From Paenibacillus illinoisensis NBRC 15959 (GTDB lineage: Bacteria; Bacillota; Bacilli; Paenibacillales; Paenibacillaceae), in the NCBI RefSeq assembly GCF_004000925.1, contig NZ_BIME01000002.1, positions 682,001-746,000 on the forward strand: a DNA stretch of 64,000 bases. The letters run 5' to 3'. Both the position numbers and the translations under genes were made by a program. Below the pieces are notes generated by a model. The model saw only the letters and a list, made by a program, of their open reading frames with translations. It was not told where the DNA came from and did not search any database. This document shows, piece after piece, positions 26,662 through 36,673 of the stretch (position 1 is the first letter of the stretch; each line of letters begins with the position of its first letter).

Positions 26662-28468
26662 GATTTATCACCTCTCCAGAAGGTTCTGAATTCAATATCA
26701 TTTTAGGCAAGGAAAGCGTGATTCGAGCGCCAATTGTGTCGTTTGCAAACGTAATTGCAGCTTCATGCCGGTACAGCAGCTCCAAACGTTGAATGGTATT
26801 CATAATGCCAATCCGGTTGCCTCCTGTTTGTTCCAGTGCTTCTCCACGGATGAGAGCTTCAAGAATTTCCGGCTTGAATCCGGGTCCTGTATCAGAGATA
26901 TGGATCAGCACACGATCACCATTTTCCTGTTGTTCTACATGTACGGATAACGTAATACATAATTCCCGTTCCCGTGAGACTCCATATTTGACAGCATTTT
27001 CGATGAAGGTTTGTATAACCAGTGGTGGAACAGCGATACCTGTGATCGTTTCGGACGTTGCAATTCGATAGGAGAAAGCATCCCGGTAACGTGATTTCTG
27101 GATGTCCAGATACGTTCTCACATGTTCAATTTCGTTCTCCAGCAGAACGAAATTGTCTCCGCTTTGAAAGATATAACGGAAATACCGGGACGTGGCGAGA
27201 GCCATACTTTCAATCTCCTCAAACATTTGCATCTGTGCCATACTGTACATGCTTGTCAGACAATTAAGGAAAAAATGAGGTTTGATCTGTAACTTCATAT
27301 AATCCAAACGTATTTTCTGTTTCTCCAATTCCTGCTCATAGCGATCAATCTTGAAACGCTTAATCTGGCCCACCAGTTCCTTGAATTGTGCATTAACCTG
27401 TTCCAGTTCCATAATCCGGCTGCTCTTATGATCTGTCGCCTCATCACCCTCGTTTATTCGAGCAAGATTTTTGGAAAAACGCTGAATGGGAACAAGCAGA
27501 TTCTTTCTGAAAAACATAAGGATTGCGCTTAATGAGGAGGTTACAATCAAAAAAAGCAGCATGATGAGCAGCTGAGCCACCATGATTTTCTCGAATGCAC
27601 CGAATTTGATAACCATGCGTGCACTAAAATCCGCGTTGGAAAAGTCGCTGCTGACAACGTTGTGTGACTGGAGCACATCAAGGAAGGAAGGTATCGGTTC
27701 CAAGATGTTCTCTCCTCTGGCAGGTCCAGAAAGCTGGATGCCATTCTCATCCACCAGTGAGGCGTATCCGTTGACGCCCAGATTGATTTGCTGCAGTGGA
27801 GCGATCAGATCATCTGCGGATATCAACGCAATAAGATAGCGATTGTAGTACGGCACAATATTGATCAGATAAGAAGTACCATTCACGTGGATGGGCGTCC
27901 AATGGGAATAGAACTTCTCATATACGCCTTTGTCACGAGTTAGAGTAATGATTTGTCTTTTCACTTCCGAATAATCTGAATATGAGATGCTTATTGGCGC
28001 ACAGTTGAGGAAGTATTCACTGTTCTCTAAGTAATAAAAGAAATTGTACGACTGGCCATAGTTTCGTTGTAATTCGGCAAAAAGCTTATGTAATTTCTCG
28101 TTGGACTTCAGAAAAGGAATGCTATTCACACCATACGTATTCATCGTTTCCAGATTTTCGTCATTGGCGAGAGTCCATCCCATGAAATGATTAATGTAGG
28201 CAAAATCATGATTAATGCGATTCATATACAAATCCGTGGTGTCCTGCAAGTATTGGGCGGACTGCTGCCTGACCAAGGAGATGGAAGCAACACTGATGAT
28301 CAGATCCAGAACGAACACGACAAATGAAATGACGAACATCATGCGAATATAATGACGAATCGGATAGGGTTTAATGGCGCCCAGGTTTGCCAGAACAATA
28401 CACCCTTTCTTAAATGCTTCATAATGTAAACGCTTTAATATATCAGAAATAGTATAAGACCTTTGCAT
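26642..28468 (-). CDS. YesM-type sensor histidine kinase
   Basis: 608 residues from the ATG at 28468; an upstream in-frame ATG at 28579 is possible but adds no domain, and neither has a clear ribosome site. Transmembrane segments flank a large extracytoplasmic sensor (about 50-290), then a linker of HAMP type, His_kinase motif QIKPHFFLNCLTSMYSM (phosphorylated His in KPHFFLN) and ATPase motifs FIENAVKYGV and ISDTGPGF. It is the partner of the overlapping YesN gene. Extracellular oligosaccharide sensing is inferred from the family and context. Confidence 0.88.
   Translation of the reverse strand: MQRSYTISDILKRLHYEAFKKGCIVLANLGAIKPYPIRHYIRMMFVISFVVFVLDLIISVASISLVRQQSAQYLQDTTDLYMNRINHDFAYINHFMGWTLANDENLETMNTYGVNSIPFLKSNEKLHKLFAELQRNYGQSYNFFYYLENSEYFLNCAPISISYSDYSEVKRQIITLTRDKGVYEKFYSHWTPIHVNGTSYLINIVPYYNRYLIALISADDLIAPLQQINLGVNGYASLVDENGIQLSGPARGENILEPIPSFLDVLQSHNVVSSDFSNADFSARMVIKFGAFEKIMVAQLLIMLLFLIVTSSLSAILMFFRKNLLVPIQRFSKNLARINEGDEATDHKSSRIMELEQVNAQFKELVGQIKRFKIDRYEQELEKQKIRLDYMKLQIKPHFFLNCLTSMYSMAQMQMFEEIESMALATSRYFRYIFQSGDNFVLLENEIEHVRTYLDIQKSRYRDAFSYRIATSETITGIAVPPLVIQTFIENAVKYGVSRERELCITLSVHVEQQENGDRVLIHISDTGPGFKPEILEALIRGEALEQTGGNRIGIMNTIQRLELLYRHEAAITFANDTIGARITLSLPKMILNSEPSGEVINHEYIAG
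28424..28438 (-). promoter_or_regulatory. cre-like sequence inside 5' end of kinase gene
   Basis: ATGTAAACGCTTTAA matches the catabolite-responsive element consensus except for the C near the end. If the kinase starts at 28468 it lies within codons 11-15; intragenic cre sites acting as roadblocks are known in Bacillus. Weak support. Confidence 0.25.
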
Positions 28469-28727
28469 GAAAAAAACATAAAGATTTGCATTTTTGGAGT
28501 TCAAAAGTCCGGAATACACACAGGAAGGTCTGGATTGCCATATGTTTTCTTTTGCAAGCTTGAGGTTACCCGCAGGCAACCCCAGAAAGGAACATCAGAA
28601 GTCCGAATACCGTACGAAGGGGTCCGATAAAGAGAGTGGGAAGCCGTTTATACTGAGGTTATTCCTGAGATGAATGATTCAAACGGGAAAACAGCATCAG
28701 TATATGGGAAGGAGGGAAGAAAGAACT

Positions 28728-29651
28728 GTGCGGACTTACCCACTATTCTTTGTAAAGACAATGGAAAGAATCAGGCGCAATTGGGGGCTTTACGTTTTAC
28801 TTTTACCGGCTTTCGTGTTAACACTACTTTTTGCTTATAAGCCAATGTACGGCGTTATTATCGCATTCAAGGATTATAGTCCGGCCTCGGGAATCGGGGG
28901 CAGCCCATGGGCCGGATTCAAGTATTTTGAGAAGTTTTTTCATTCCTATCAATTTACGAATACGATACGTAACACACTTATAATCAGCCTGTACAGTTTG
29001 GCTACATTTCCGCTTCCGATTATGCTTGCATTAATGGTGAACCAGATGAGGGCAGGGAGGTTCAAGCGATTTTTCCAGACCGTCTCCTATATGCCCCACT
29101 TTATCTCAACGGTAGTCATGGTCGGATTAATGCTAATTCTGTTCTCGCCTAGCACTGGACTGGTTGGCAATATGTATCAGTTGTTTGGAGCACAGGCACC
29201 GGACTTAATGGGCTCATCGGCTCTGTTCAGCAGTGTGTATGTATGGTCTGATGTGTGGCAGCACGTCGGTTGGGACAGCATCATCTATATTGCCGCGTTG
29301 TCTGCCGTAGATCCAAGCCTCTATGAAGCGGCAACGGTCGATGGGGCAAGCAGGTGGCACAAGATTCGTTATATTGATATTCCGATGCTTCTGCCGACGG
29401 CGATCACGCTGCTCATTCTAAGGATGGGCGGATTGCTTGGTGTAGGATTTGAGAAGGTCTATCTTATGCAGAACGACTTGAATATCCTTTCCAGTGAGAT
29501 TCTGTCCACGTATGTATACAAAATCGGTTTGCTGAGCAGTCAATACAGCTTCTCCTCGGCAATTAACCTGTTTAATACGGTGATTAATTTCATTTTGCTT
29601 ATTCTGGTCAATCAGTTGTCCAAGAAATACAGTGAGAACAGCCTATGGTAG
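28728..29651 (+). CDS. LplB-type ABC transporter permease
   Basis: About 307 residues, six transmembrane helices. Family features: GLYVLLLPAFVLTLLFAYKPMYGVIIAFKDY at the N-terminus and EAA loop SLYEAATVDGASRWHKI. I chose the GTG at 28728 because AAGGAGGG at 28709-28716 lies just upstream; the ATG at 28674 has no site and 28704 precedes the site. This is the first gene of an operon divergent from the YesMN pair. LplB-type importers take up complex oligosaccharides and use a shared MsmX ATPase. Confidence 0.85.
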   Translation: MRTYPLFFVKTMERIRRNWGLYVLLLPAFVLTLLFAYKPMYGVIIAFKDYSPASGIGGSPWAGFKYFEKFFHSYQFTNTIRNTLIISLYSLATFPLPIMLALMVNQMRAGRFKRFFQTVSYMPHFISTVVMVGLMLILFSPSTGLVGNMYQLFGAQAPDLMGSSALFSSVYVWSDVWQHVGWDSIIYIAALSAVDPSLYEAATVDGASRWHKIRYIDIPMLLPTAITLLILRMGGLLGVGFEKVYLMQNDLNILSSEILSTYVYKIGLLSSQYSFSSAINLFNTVINFILLILVNQLSKKYSENSLW

Positions 29652-29667
29652 AGGGGAGATAAACCAA

Positions 29668-30588
29668 ATGAGCGTTATGGAGACGGCAGCAATCACCAGA
29701 ACTCCCCGAGTTAAGCGACGATCACGCATGTCGGTGGCAGAAGCTATAATGTATGTTTTTGCTATTCTTTTTCTGATTGCGATCATGTACCCGATCTATT
29801 TTATAGTCATTGCATCCTTCAGTGATCCCTCTTCTGTGGCTAACGGACAGGTATGGGTCTTTCCCAAAGGCTTTACGCTTGAAGGGTACAAGGAACTGCT
29901 GAGGCACGAAAATATATGGATTGGATATCGCAATACCATTCTATACACGGTGGTAGGAACGCTTATCGGACTTGTTGTTAATATTTCGGCGGCTTATGCC
30001 TTATCAAGAAAAGATCTGGTTGGACGAAAATTTTTCTCTCTGTTCTTTATTTTTACGATGTTTTTTAGTGGCGGTTTAATTCCAACCTTCCTAACCATTC
30101 GCGATTTTCATCTTTACAATACGTTTCTCGTGATGGTGCTACCGTTCTCCGTAGTGGTGTTCGATATGATCGTTGCCCGGACCTTCTTCCAGACCAGCAT
30201 TCCTGGGGATCTATGGGAGGCAGCCCAGATCGATGGTTGCGGTAATCTGCGGTATTTTGTGCTGGTTGTACTGCCGTTGTCCAAAGCGATCATCGCAGTG
30301 TTGGGATTATGGATCGCCGTAGGATATTGGAATTCATATTTTAATGCCTTGATTTACTTAAAAGACCCTAACCTGTACCCGCTTCAATTGATTCTGCGTA
30401 ACATTCTCATCACGAATCAGATGCAATCCGGCATGGGAACCGGGGAGGCTGCACAAGTCGCCTTACGTCTTGCAAATCTAATGAGGTATTCCGTGATTAT
30501 TATCGCCACGATTCCAATCATGTGTGTCTATCCGTTCATCCAAAAGTATTTCAATCAGGGGGTGATGATCGGCGCAGTGAAGGAATAA
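29668..30588 (+). CDS. LplC/YtcP-type ABC transporter permease
   Basis: 306 residues with six transmembrane segments, opening AEAIMYVFAILFLIAIMYP, the block FSDPSSVANGQVWVFPKGF typical of LplC, EAA loop DLWEAAQIDGCGNLRYF and ending YFNQGVMIGAVKE. ATG 29668 has GAGGGGAG 9 nt upstream; the longer frame overlaps the previous gene. Forms the channel with the 28728 product. Confidence 0.9.
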   Translation: MSVMETAAITRTPRVKRRSRMSVAEAIMYVFAILFLIAIMYPIYFIVIASFSDPSSVANGQVWVFPKGFTLEGYKELLRHENIWIGYRNTILYTVVGTLIGLVVNISAAYALSRKDLVGRKFFSLFFIFTMFFSGGLIPTFLTIRDFHLYNTFLVMVLPFSVVVFDMIVARTFFQTSIPGDLWEAAQIDGCGNLRYFVLVVLPLSKAIIAVLGLWIAVGYWNSYFNALIYLKDPNLYPLQLILRNILITNQMQSGMGTGEAAQVALRLANLMRYSVIIIATIPIMCVYPFIQKYFNQGVMIGAVKE

Positions 30589-30627
30589 GGCAGATGGTCA
30601 TTCATTACGAATCAAGGAGGGTCCCAC

Positions 30628-32241
30628 ATGGGGAAAAAGATAGGTAAGAAGTTTTTCACTAAAATGAATAGCTTGCTGCTTGTTACCGTGATGCTGGTAA
30701 GCGTTGTTGGATGCAGTAGTGGTAATAGCAGCGAGGTCGCAGAGACTCCAATATCAAGCGATTTTAATAAAGAAGGGCTGCCGATTGTCAATAATCCGGT
30801 AACGCTCAAAGTGTTGACGGTTCGCTGGGGGAACATGGGTGATACCTTTACCCAGAACCAATGGCTTAAGGATTTGGAGAAGGAGACCAATGTGAAAATT
30901 GAGTGGCAAGTCATGTCCTCCAATGATTGGGGTGAGCAGAAATCGATTATGCTGGCGAGTGGTACGCTTCCGGATATTATTCTGGGGGATCAGGTGTTCA
31001 GCGATTCGGACATTGTCAATAACTTGAGCTATTTCCGTCCGCTGGATGAATACATCGATTCGTATATGCCTAACTTGAAGGCAGCGATGGAAGAGACGCC
31101 TGACATGAAGAAAATAAGCACATTTCCTGACGGCAAAATTTACTCCATGCCTACCCGATTACCTTCCCGTCCGAAGAGCAGGAATCAACCTGTAATCAAC
31201 AAGGCATGGCTCGATAAACTTGGGTTGAAGGCACCTACAACCACAGAAGAACTGTATCAGGTATTGAAAGCGTTTAAGGAGAAAGATCCAAATGGAAACG
31301 GTAAACCGGATGAAATTCCATACACGGAAACGGGTCTGAATATGGACTTTCTGAATCCGTTCGGGATCACGGATATTAATGCCAGCAGCATGATCGTTCA
31401 GGATGGCAAGCCGGTCTATTTTCCGACAACGGACGCTTATAAAGAAGCTCTTATTTACACACATAAATTGTATTCAGAAGGTTTGATCGATCAGGAATTG
31501 TTCACCCAAGACAACACCATGACCTCAGCCAAATGGCAAAATGCAGACATTCCCATTGTCGGCTTCAGTAACCAATGGACCCCTGATGCGGTGTTTGGCA
31601 AGTGGAGCGACCAGTACGAAGCGATTGCGCCTATTGCCGGACCTGATGGCAAACGTTATCAGCCAGGTGACCCTGGTGGCATGAATCTGGCCCGTAATGA
31701 ATTGCTCATAACAAGTTCATGTACGGTTCCGGAAGTAGCAGCACGCTGGGCCGATCAATTCTATACGAATGAAGCTAGCATTCAGAATTTCTGGGGTGCG
31801 ATCGGAACTGTCATTGAGAAAAATGATGATGGCACCTACACACTTATGGACCCTCCTGCAGGCACAAGTGCCGATGCCTGGTACTGGGATCAATCGCTGC
31901 GCGATTTTGGGCCTAAATATGTAAGCCCTTCCTTTGAAGAAAACATCAAGCTCAACCCGGAGGCGGGAGACGGACTCAAGCTGCAAATCGATCAGTTGGG
32001 CAGCGCAGACGTTACAACGCCTTATCCGAAGGTCATGTACAATGCAGAAGAGTTTCAGGAGCTGCCAACGCTGACAACGGATATTGATGGTTATGTGGCA
32101 ACGATGCGTGCCCAATGGGTAACGAAAGGTGGCATTGAAGAGGGGTGGGATGCTTATGTCAAAAAGCTGAATGACATGGGTCTTGAACGGTTGGTGACCA
32201 TCCGTAATGATGCTTATGAGCGTTATATGAACGTTAAATAA
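30628..32241 (+). CDS. LplA-type extracellular solute-binding lipoprotein
   Basis: 537 residues, typical length for LplA/YtcQ proteins. Signal peptide with lipobox VVGC (Cys29), then NPVTLKVLTVRWGNMGDTF, SGTLPDIILGD, and SMPTRLPSRPKSRNQPVINKAWLDKLGL, the LplA-specific hinge segment. It is 40 nt after the permease behind AAGGAGGG and 60 nt before a secreted glucanase, so the ligand is probably the oligosaccharide that enzyme releases. The binding specificity is inferred. Confidence 0.92.
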   Translation: MGKKIGKKFFTKMNSLLLVTVMLVSVVGCSSGNSSEVAETPISSDFNKEGLPIVNNPVTLKVLTVRWGNMGDTFTQNQWLKDLEKETNVKIEWQVMSSNDWGEQKSIMLASGTLPDIILGDQVFSDSDIVNNLSYFRPLDEYIDSYMPNLKAAMEETPDMKKISTFPDGKIYSMPTRLPSRPKSRNQPVINKAWLDKLGLKAPTTTEELYQVLKAFKEKDPNGNGKPDEIPYTETGLNMDFLNPFGITDINASSMIVQDGKPVYFPTTDAYKEALIYTHKLYSEGLIDQELFTQDNTMTSAKWQNADIPIVGFSNQWTPDAVFGKWSDQYEAIAPIAGPDGKRYQPGDPGGMNLARNELLITSSCTVPEVAARWADQFYTNEASIQNFWGAIGTVIEKNDDGTYTLMDPPAGTSADAWYWDQSLRDFGPKYVSPSFEENIKLNPEAGDGLKLQIDQLGSADVTTPYPKVMYNAEEFQELPTLTTDIDGYVATMRAQWVTKGGIEEGWDAYVKKLNDMGLERLVTIRNDAYERYMNVK

Positions 32242-32300
32242 GCTCGAATTCAGAGAATGTTTTAAGTAGCGGTTTATATAGCATCCTGAGGAGGAATTGA

Positions 32301-35300
32301 ATGCGCAGCAAATACATTGTATGGTCACTCGTATTAACGATGCTGGTCTCGAACGTATTCCTGAATGTCGGATTTCCTGCCAAAGTTTCGGCTGCTGGTG
32401 GGGAGAATCTGGCACTGGGTAAACAGGTTACCGCAAGCAGCTATAACCAAGCCTATAGCCCTACCAATGTGACCGACAGTAATCAGACGACCTACTGGGA
32501 GAGTGCAAACAACGCATTTCCGCAATGGATTCAAGTGGATCTTGGAGCAAATACGAATATTGAACAAATCAACTTGAAGCTGCCTTCAGCTTGGGAAACT
32601 CGCTCACAGACGATCACCATTCAAGGAAGCAGTAACGGTTCAACGTTCACAGACATCGTTGCTTCCAAGGACTATATATTTGATCCATCCGTGGCAGAGA
32701 ATACGACTACGATTAATTTTGAAGCTACAGAAACACGATATGTTCGTCTCATGGTGACCGGAAATACCGAATGGCCCGCTGCTCAATTGTCCGAATTTGA
32801 AATTTACGGTCCTTCTTCGCAGGTACCAAATCCTGACCCGACTGAACCCGAAGCGCCTGTGGAAGGAACGAATATTGCGATCGGCAAAGCAATCACGTCA
32901 TCTTCCAGCAGTCAGTCTTATGTTGCTGCGAATGCAAACGATAATAATATCAATACGTACTGGGAGGGAGGCAGCAATCCGAGCACGCTGACGCTGGACC
33001 TCGGTTCCAATCATCAGATTACAGCCATTGTACTGAGACTAAACCCGGATCCGATTTGGAGTACACGAACGCAGACGATTCAAGTACTTGGACATAACCA
33101 GGACACAACCATTTTCAGCAATCTGGTGTCTGCCCAATCGTACACGTTTAATCCAGCTTCAGGTAACAACGTGAAGATTCCTGTAACAGCAACGGTGAAA
33201 CGTCTGCAATTAAACATTACGGCGAATTCTGGCGCTCCAGCTGGTCAAATTGCTGAATTTCAGGTATTTGGCACCGCTGCACCGAATCCCGACTTGACGA
33301 TTACAGGCATGTCCTGGACGCCTTCTTCACCTGTAGAGAACAGTCCAATCACGCTGAATGCCATAGTTAAAAACATGGGCTCTACTGCATCTCCGGCATC
33401 TATCGTCAACTTTTATCTGAATAATGAGCTGGCTGGTTCAGCATCCGTAAATGCGTTGCAGGCAGGGGCTTCGACAATGGTATCGCTTAACGCCGGCAAC
33501 CGAAGCGCCGCATCATATACGCTAAGCGCGAAGGTGGATGAGAAAAATCAAATCATCGAAGAGAATGAAAGTAACAACCATTATACGCATTCATCTGATC
33601 TGATCATTGCACCAATTACAAGCTCGGATCTGGTAGGAACGGTCTCTTGGAGTCCGAGCAATCCTACCGTAAACAGCACGGTAGCTTTTACCGTTAATCT
33701 GAAAAATCAGGGGAATCAGGCTTCAGCAAGCGGTGCGCACGGTGTTACGGTTGTACTCAAAAATGCTGCCGGAGCAACGATTCAGACATACTCTGGCTCG
33801 TATACTGGTGTGTTAGCTCAGGGTGCATCCGTCAATGTCAATGTCGGCAGCTGGACAGCTGCAAATGGTAACTATAATGTGACAACGACCGTTGCCGCTG
33901 ATAGTAATGAAGCCCCGGTAAAACAATCGAACAACGTAACGACAAGCGCGCTGACTGTATATTCTGCTCGCGGTGCGAGCATGCCGTACACAAGGTACGA
34001 TACGGATGATGCTACTCGTGGCGGTAGTGCAACGCTGAAGTCAGCACCGACTTTTGACCAGGCATTAACGGCGTCGGAAGCATCTGGGCAGAAGTATATT
34101 GCCCTGCCAACCAATGGTTCCTACGCACAATGGACGGTCAGACAAGGCGAAGGAGGCGCCGGAGTTACCATGCGATTTACGATGCCGGATTCGGCAGACG
34201 GTATGGGACTAGATGGATCGCTGGACGTATATGTAAATGGCAGCAAGGTCAAAACGGTTCCCCTAACCTCTTATTACAACTGGCAGTACTTCTCTAGTGA
34301 TCATCCGGGAGATACGCCAAGCGCAGGACGTCCATTGTTCCGTTTTGACGAAGTTCACTGGAAACTAGATACACCTCTGAAAGCTGGAGACACGATTCGT
34401 ATTCAGAAGACCAATGGGGATAACCTGGAATATGGCGTTGATTTTCTTGAAATTGAATCTGTACCTGCTGTAATCTCGCGTCCGGCCAACGCTGTTTCTG
34501 TAACCGATTTTGGTGCAGTGGCTAACGATGGTAAGGATGATCTTGCCGCATTTGAAGCAGCCGTTCAATCCGCCGTTTCTACAGGCAAAACGTTATATAT
34601 CCCAGAGGGTACATTCCATCTGGGCAACATGTGGAAGATTGGAACGCCAGCAAACATGATTAATAACCTCACTGTTGTTGGTGCAGGCATTTGGCATACG
34701 AATATTCAATTCACCAATCCGAATGCAGCATCGGGTGGCGTTTCTTTCCGAGTGCAAGGCAAATTGGATTTCAGCAATGTCTATATGAACTCCATGCTGC
34801 GCTCAAGATACAGTGAGAACGCAGTCTACAAGGGATTTATGGACAATTTCGGTAAAAACTCGAAAGTCAGCAATGTATGGGTCGAGCATTTTGAATGCGG
34901 GTTCTGGGTGGGGGATTATGCACACACACCAGCGATCATCGCTGATGGCTTGGTCATTGAGAACAGTCGTATTCGGAATAACCTTGCAGATGGGGTCAAC
35001 TTTGCCCAAGGCACGAGCAATTCGACGGTACGCAACAGCAGTGTTCGCAACAACGGTGATGACGGTCTGGCTGTATGGACCAGCAACGTGAATGGTGCAC
35101 CTGCAGGGGTGAACAACTCCTTTTCGTTCAACACCATTGAGAACAATTGGCGTGCAGCGGGGATCGCCTTTTTTGGAGGTAGCGGACATAAGGCCACCAA
35201 CAATCTGATTGTTGATACGGTTGGCGGTTCAGCGATCCGAATGAATACCGTCTTCCCAGGCTACCATTTCCAAAACAACACGGGCATTCTGTTCTCGGAT

Positions 35301-35672
35301 ACAACGATTATTAACAGTGGTACCAGCAAGGATCTGTATAACGGGGAACGGGGAGCGATCGATCTGGAAGCTTCCAATGATGCCATTAAGAATGTAACCT
35401 TTACGAACATCGATATTCTCAATACACAACGCAGTGCCATTCAATTCGGCTACGGCGGTGGTTTCGAGAACATTGTGTTTAACAATATCAATATTAATGG
35501 TACCGGTCTAGATGGAATTGAGACATCACGCTTCACAACGCCGCATAAAGGAGCTGCAATATACACGTATACCGGCAATGGTTCAGCAACGTTTAACCAT
35601 CTGACAACGAGCAACATTGCCAACCCCAATGTGCATCAGATTCAAAATGGATTCAATTTGACTATCCAATAG
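32301..35672 (+). CDS. secreted GH87-like alpha-1,3-glucanase (mutanase) candidate
   Basis: 1123 residues. Signal peptide (1-31), two F5/8 type C (discoidin) domains (about 34-170 and 190-324), two CARDB Ig-like domains (about 329-430 and 442-549), a further beta module (about 555-720) and a C-terminal right-handed parallel beta-helix that begins with the pectate-lyase-3 motif DFGAVANDGKDDLAAFEAAV at about 733. In the helix, Asp897 (LADGVNFAQG) and Asp920-Asp921 (NNGDDGLAVW) have nearly the spacing of the three catalytic Asp of Paenibacillus/Bacillus GH87 alpha-1,3-glucanases. Discoidin modules ahead of the catalytic part are also typical of those enzymes. The alternative is another beta-helix glucanase such as mycodextranase. 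It follows the LplABC genes, so its products would be imported. Confidence 0.7.
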   Translation: MRSKYIVWSLVLTMLVSNVFLNVGFPAKVSAAGGENLALGKQVTASSYNQAYSPTNVTDSNQTTYWESANNAFPQWIQVDLGANTNIEQINLKLPSAWETRSQTITIQGSSNGSTFTDIVASKDYIFDPSVAENTTTINFEATETRYVRLMVTGNTEWPAAQLSEFEIYGPSSQVPNPDPTEPEAPVEGTNIAIGKAITSSSSSQSYVAANANDNNINTYWEGGSNPSTLTLDLGSNHQITAIVLRLNPDPIWSTRTQTIQVLGHNQDTTIFSNLVSAQSYTFNPASGNNVKIPVTATVKRLQLNITANSGAPAGQIAEFQVFGTAAPNPDLTITGMSWTPSSPVENSPITLNAIVKNMGSTASPASIVNFYLNNELAGSASVNALQAGASTMVSLNAGNRSAASYTLSAKVDEKNQIIEENESNNHYTHSSDLIIAPITSSDLVGTVSWSPSNPTVNSTVAFTVNLKNQGNQASASGAHGVTVVLKNAAGATIQTYSGSYTGVLAQGASVNVNVGSWTAANGNYNVTTTVAADSNEAPVKQSNNVTTSALTVYSARGASMPYTRYDTDDATRGGSATLKSAPTFDQALTASEASGQKYIALPTNGSYAQWTVRQGEGGAGVTMRFTMPDSADGMGLDGSLDVYVNGSKVKTVPLTSYYNWQYFSSDHPGDTPSAGRPLFRFDEVHWKLDTPLKAGDTIRIQKTNGDNLEYGVDFLEIESVPAVISRPANAVSVTDFGAVANDGKDDLAAFEAAVQSAVSTGKTLYIPEGTFHLGNMWKIGTPANMINNLTVVGAGIWHTNIQFTNPNAASGGVSFRVQGKLDFSNVYMNSMLRSRYSENAVYKGFMDNFGKNSKVSNVWVEHFECGFWVGDYAHTPAIIADGLVIENSRIRNNLADGVNFAQGTSNSTVRNSSVRNNGDDGLAVWTSNVNGAPAGVNNSFSFNTIENNWRAAGIAFFGGSGHKATNNLIVDTVGGSAIRMNTVFPGYHFQNNTGILFSDTTIINSGTSKDLYNGERGAIDLEASNDAIKNVTFTNIDILNTQRSAIQFGYGGGFENIVFNNININGTGLDGIETSRFTTPHKGAAIYTYTGNGSATFNHLTTSNIANPNVHQIQNGFNLTIQ

Positions 35673-35689
35673 AAGTTATTCATGCAAAG

Positions 35690-35715
35690 AAGGGAGCTCA
35701 AAGGGCTCCCTTTTC
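35690..35715 (+). terminator. terminator after GH87-like gene
   Basis: Stem AAGGGAGC/GCTCCCTT with loop TCAAAGG and a short T tail (TTTTCC). Ends the importer/glucanase operon. Confidence 0.8.
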
Positions 35716-35813
35716 CGTATTATGACAGGGTAATGGTATTGATAAAAACAGACCGCATATATGGCAAGGAAGGTGGATTTAATCAATAAGTGTACTATAA
35801 TAATGGAAATTAA

Positions 35814-36182
35814 ATGAGGGATGGTGTTTCTCCATTGAAAACTATTTATTGCGATCTTGAAATTACCTTAGATGTCATTGGCGGAAAGTGGAGACCTCTT
35901 ATTCTGTATTACTTAATAAAAGGACCTAAACGGACCGGTGAATTGAAAAGGCTCATACCATCAATTTCTCAGAAAATGTTAGTACAGTCGCTGCGGGAGT
36001 TGGAGAGTAATCATTTGATTATAAGAAAAGTGTACAATCAGGTACCACCAAAAGTGGAATATGCAATATCAGAACTGGGCATGTCACTTGAACCCACTTT
36101 GCGAGCTCTTTGTGATTGGGGTCAGGATTATGTAGAGAAGACATTGAACAAGGATGAATATCGAAGATTAAATATAGAATAG
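35814..36182 (+). CDS. HxlR family winged-helix regulator
   Basis: 122 residues. HxlR signature: CDLEITLDVIGGKWRPLILYYLIKGPKRTGELKRLIPSISQKMLVQSLRELE, with the family's N-terminal Cys preserved (YCDLE). Many members (HypR, YodB) sense quinones or electrophiles through that Cys. A TATAAT at 35796-35801 puts the predicted transcript start near the ATG; an in-frame TTG at 35835 has GAGGGATGG 10 nt upstream and is an alternative start. The next gene codes for an antibiotic-biosynthesis-monooxygenase domain protein, a common target of HxlR control. Confidence 0.88.
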   Translation: MRDGVSPLKTIYCDLEITLDVIGGKWRPLILYYLIKGPKRTGELKRLIPSISQKMLVQSLRELESNHLIIRKVYNQVPPKVEYAISELGMSLEPTLRALCDWGQDYVEKTLNKDEYRRLNIE

Positions 36183-36219
36183 AGTAATTTTAAAATGAAT
36201 TTATTCTGTACTCCATCAC

Positions 36220-36280
36220 AATTATCACTTTTTAGTTACTATATAACTTAAAAGTACGTACTATTTTAAAAGTGATAATT
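36220..36280. promoter_or_regulatory. nested inverted repeats, HxlR operator candidate
   Basis: A perfect 13-bp inverted repeat AATTATCACTTTT (36220-36232) / AAAAGTGATAATT (36268-36280) encloses the palindrome AGTACGTACT (36253-36262) and GTTACTATATAAC (36235-36247). It is about 50-110 bp upstream of the monooxygenase gene. TAC...GTA-type palindromes are usual HxlR/YodB sites. Confidence 0.6.
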
Positions 36281-36331
36281 AGTACATAATGAGACTCGTG
36301 ACCATGAAGATAATAAAAGGAGTGTTTAGTG

Positions 36332-36673
36332 ATGTCAACAAACAACCATCAAATCATTCTCAATATACGTTTTAAAATTAAGCCTGGTAAGAAAGAAGCT
36401 TTCCGTGAAAGCCTATTTGCAATGATTAGCAACTTCAAAAGTGAACCTGCCTTTGTCAATGCAATCGTCTCCAATGATCTTGATCATTCTGATGATCTTG
36501 TCATCTATGAGATCTGGCAGGGAACAAGAGAAAGCTGGGTTCAACACGAGCTTACTAAACCTTATCGAGCTGAGTATGAAAGTGCACTTACTAACCTTAT
36601 TGATGATAGAATCATAAGCTGGCTTGAACCAGTCGGTGAATGGGGGAGTACACTGACGAATGTAAAACGGTAA
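36332..36673 (+). CDS. antibiotic biosynthesis monooxygenase (ABM) domain protein
   Basis: 113-residue dimeric alpha-beta barrel protein: IILNIRFKIKPGKKEAFRESL, then SDDLVIYEIWQGTRESWVQHELTKPYRAEYE. The ABM fold is shared by quinone monooxygenases such as YgiN and by heme-degrading proteins; the Asn/Trp heme set of IsdG is not clear here. ATG 36332 has AAAAGGAG 9 nt upstream; a GTG lies directly before it. With the HxlR gene it looks like a small quinone or electrophile response unit. Confidence 0.8.
   Translation: MSTNNHQIILNIRFKIKPGKKEAFRESLFAMISNFKSEPAFVNAIVSNDLDHSDDLVIYEIWQGTRESWVQHELTKPYRAEYESALTNLIDDRIISWLEPVGEWGSTLTNVKR

Noticed and set aside
31717-32415. 232-residue minus-strand frame across the binding-protein/GH87 junction
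   Set aside because: Covers the C-terminus of one clear gene and the signal peptide of another on the opposite strand.
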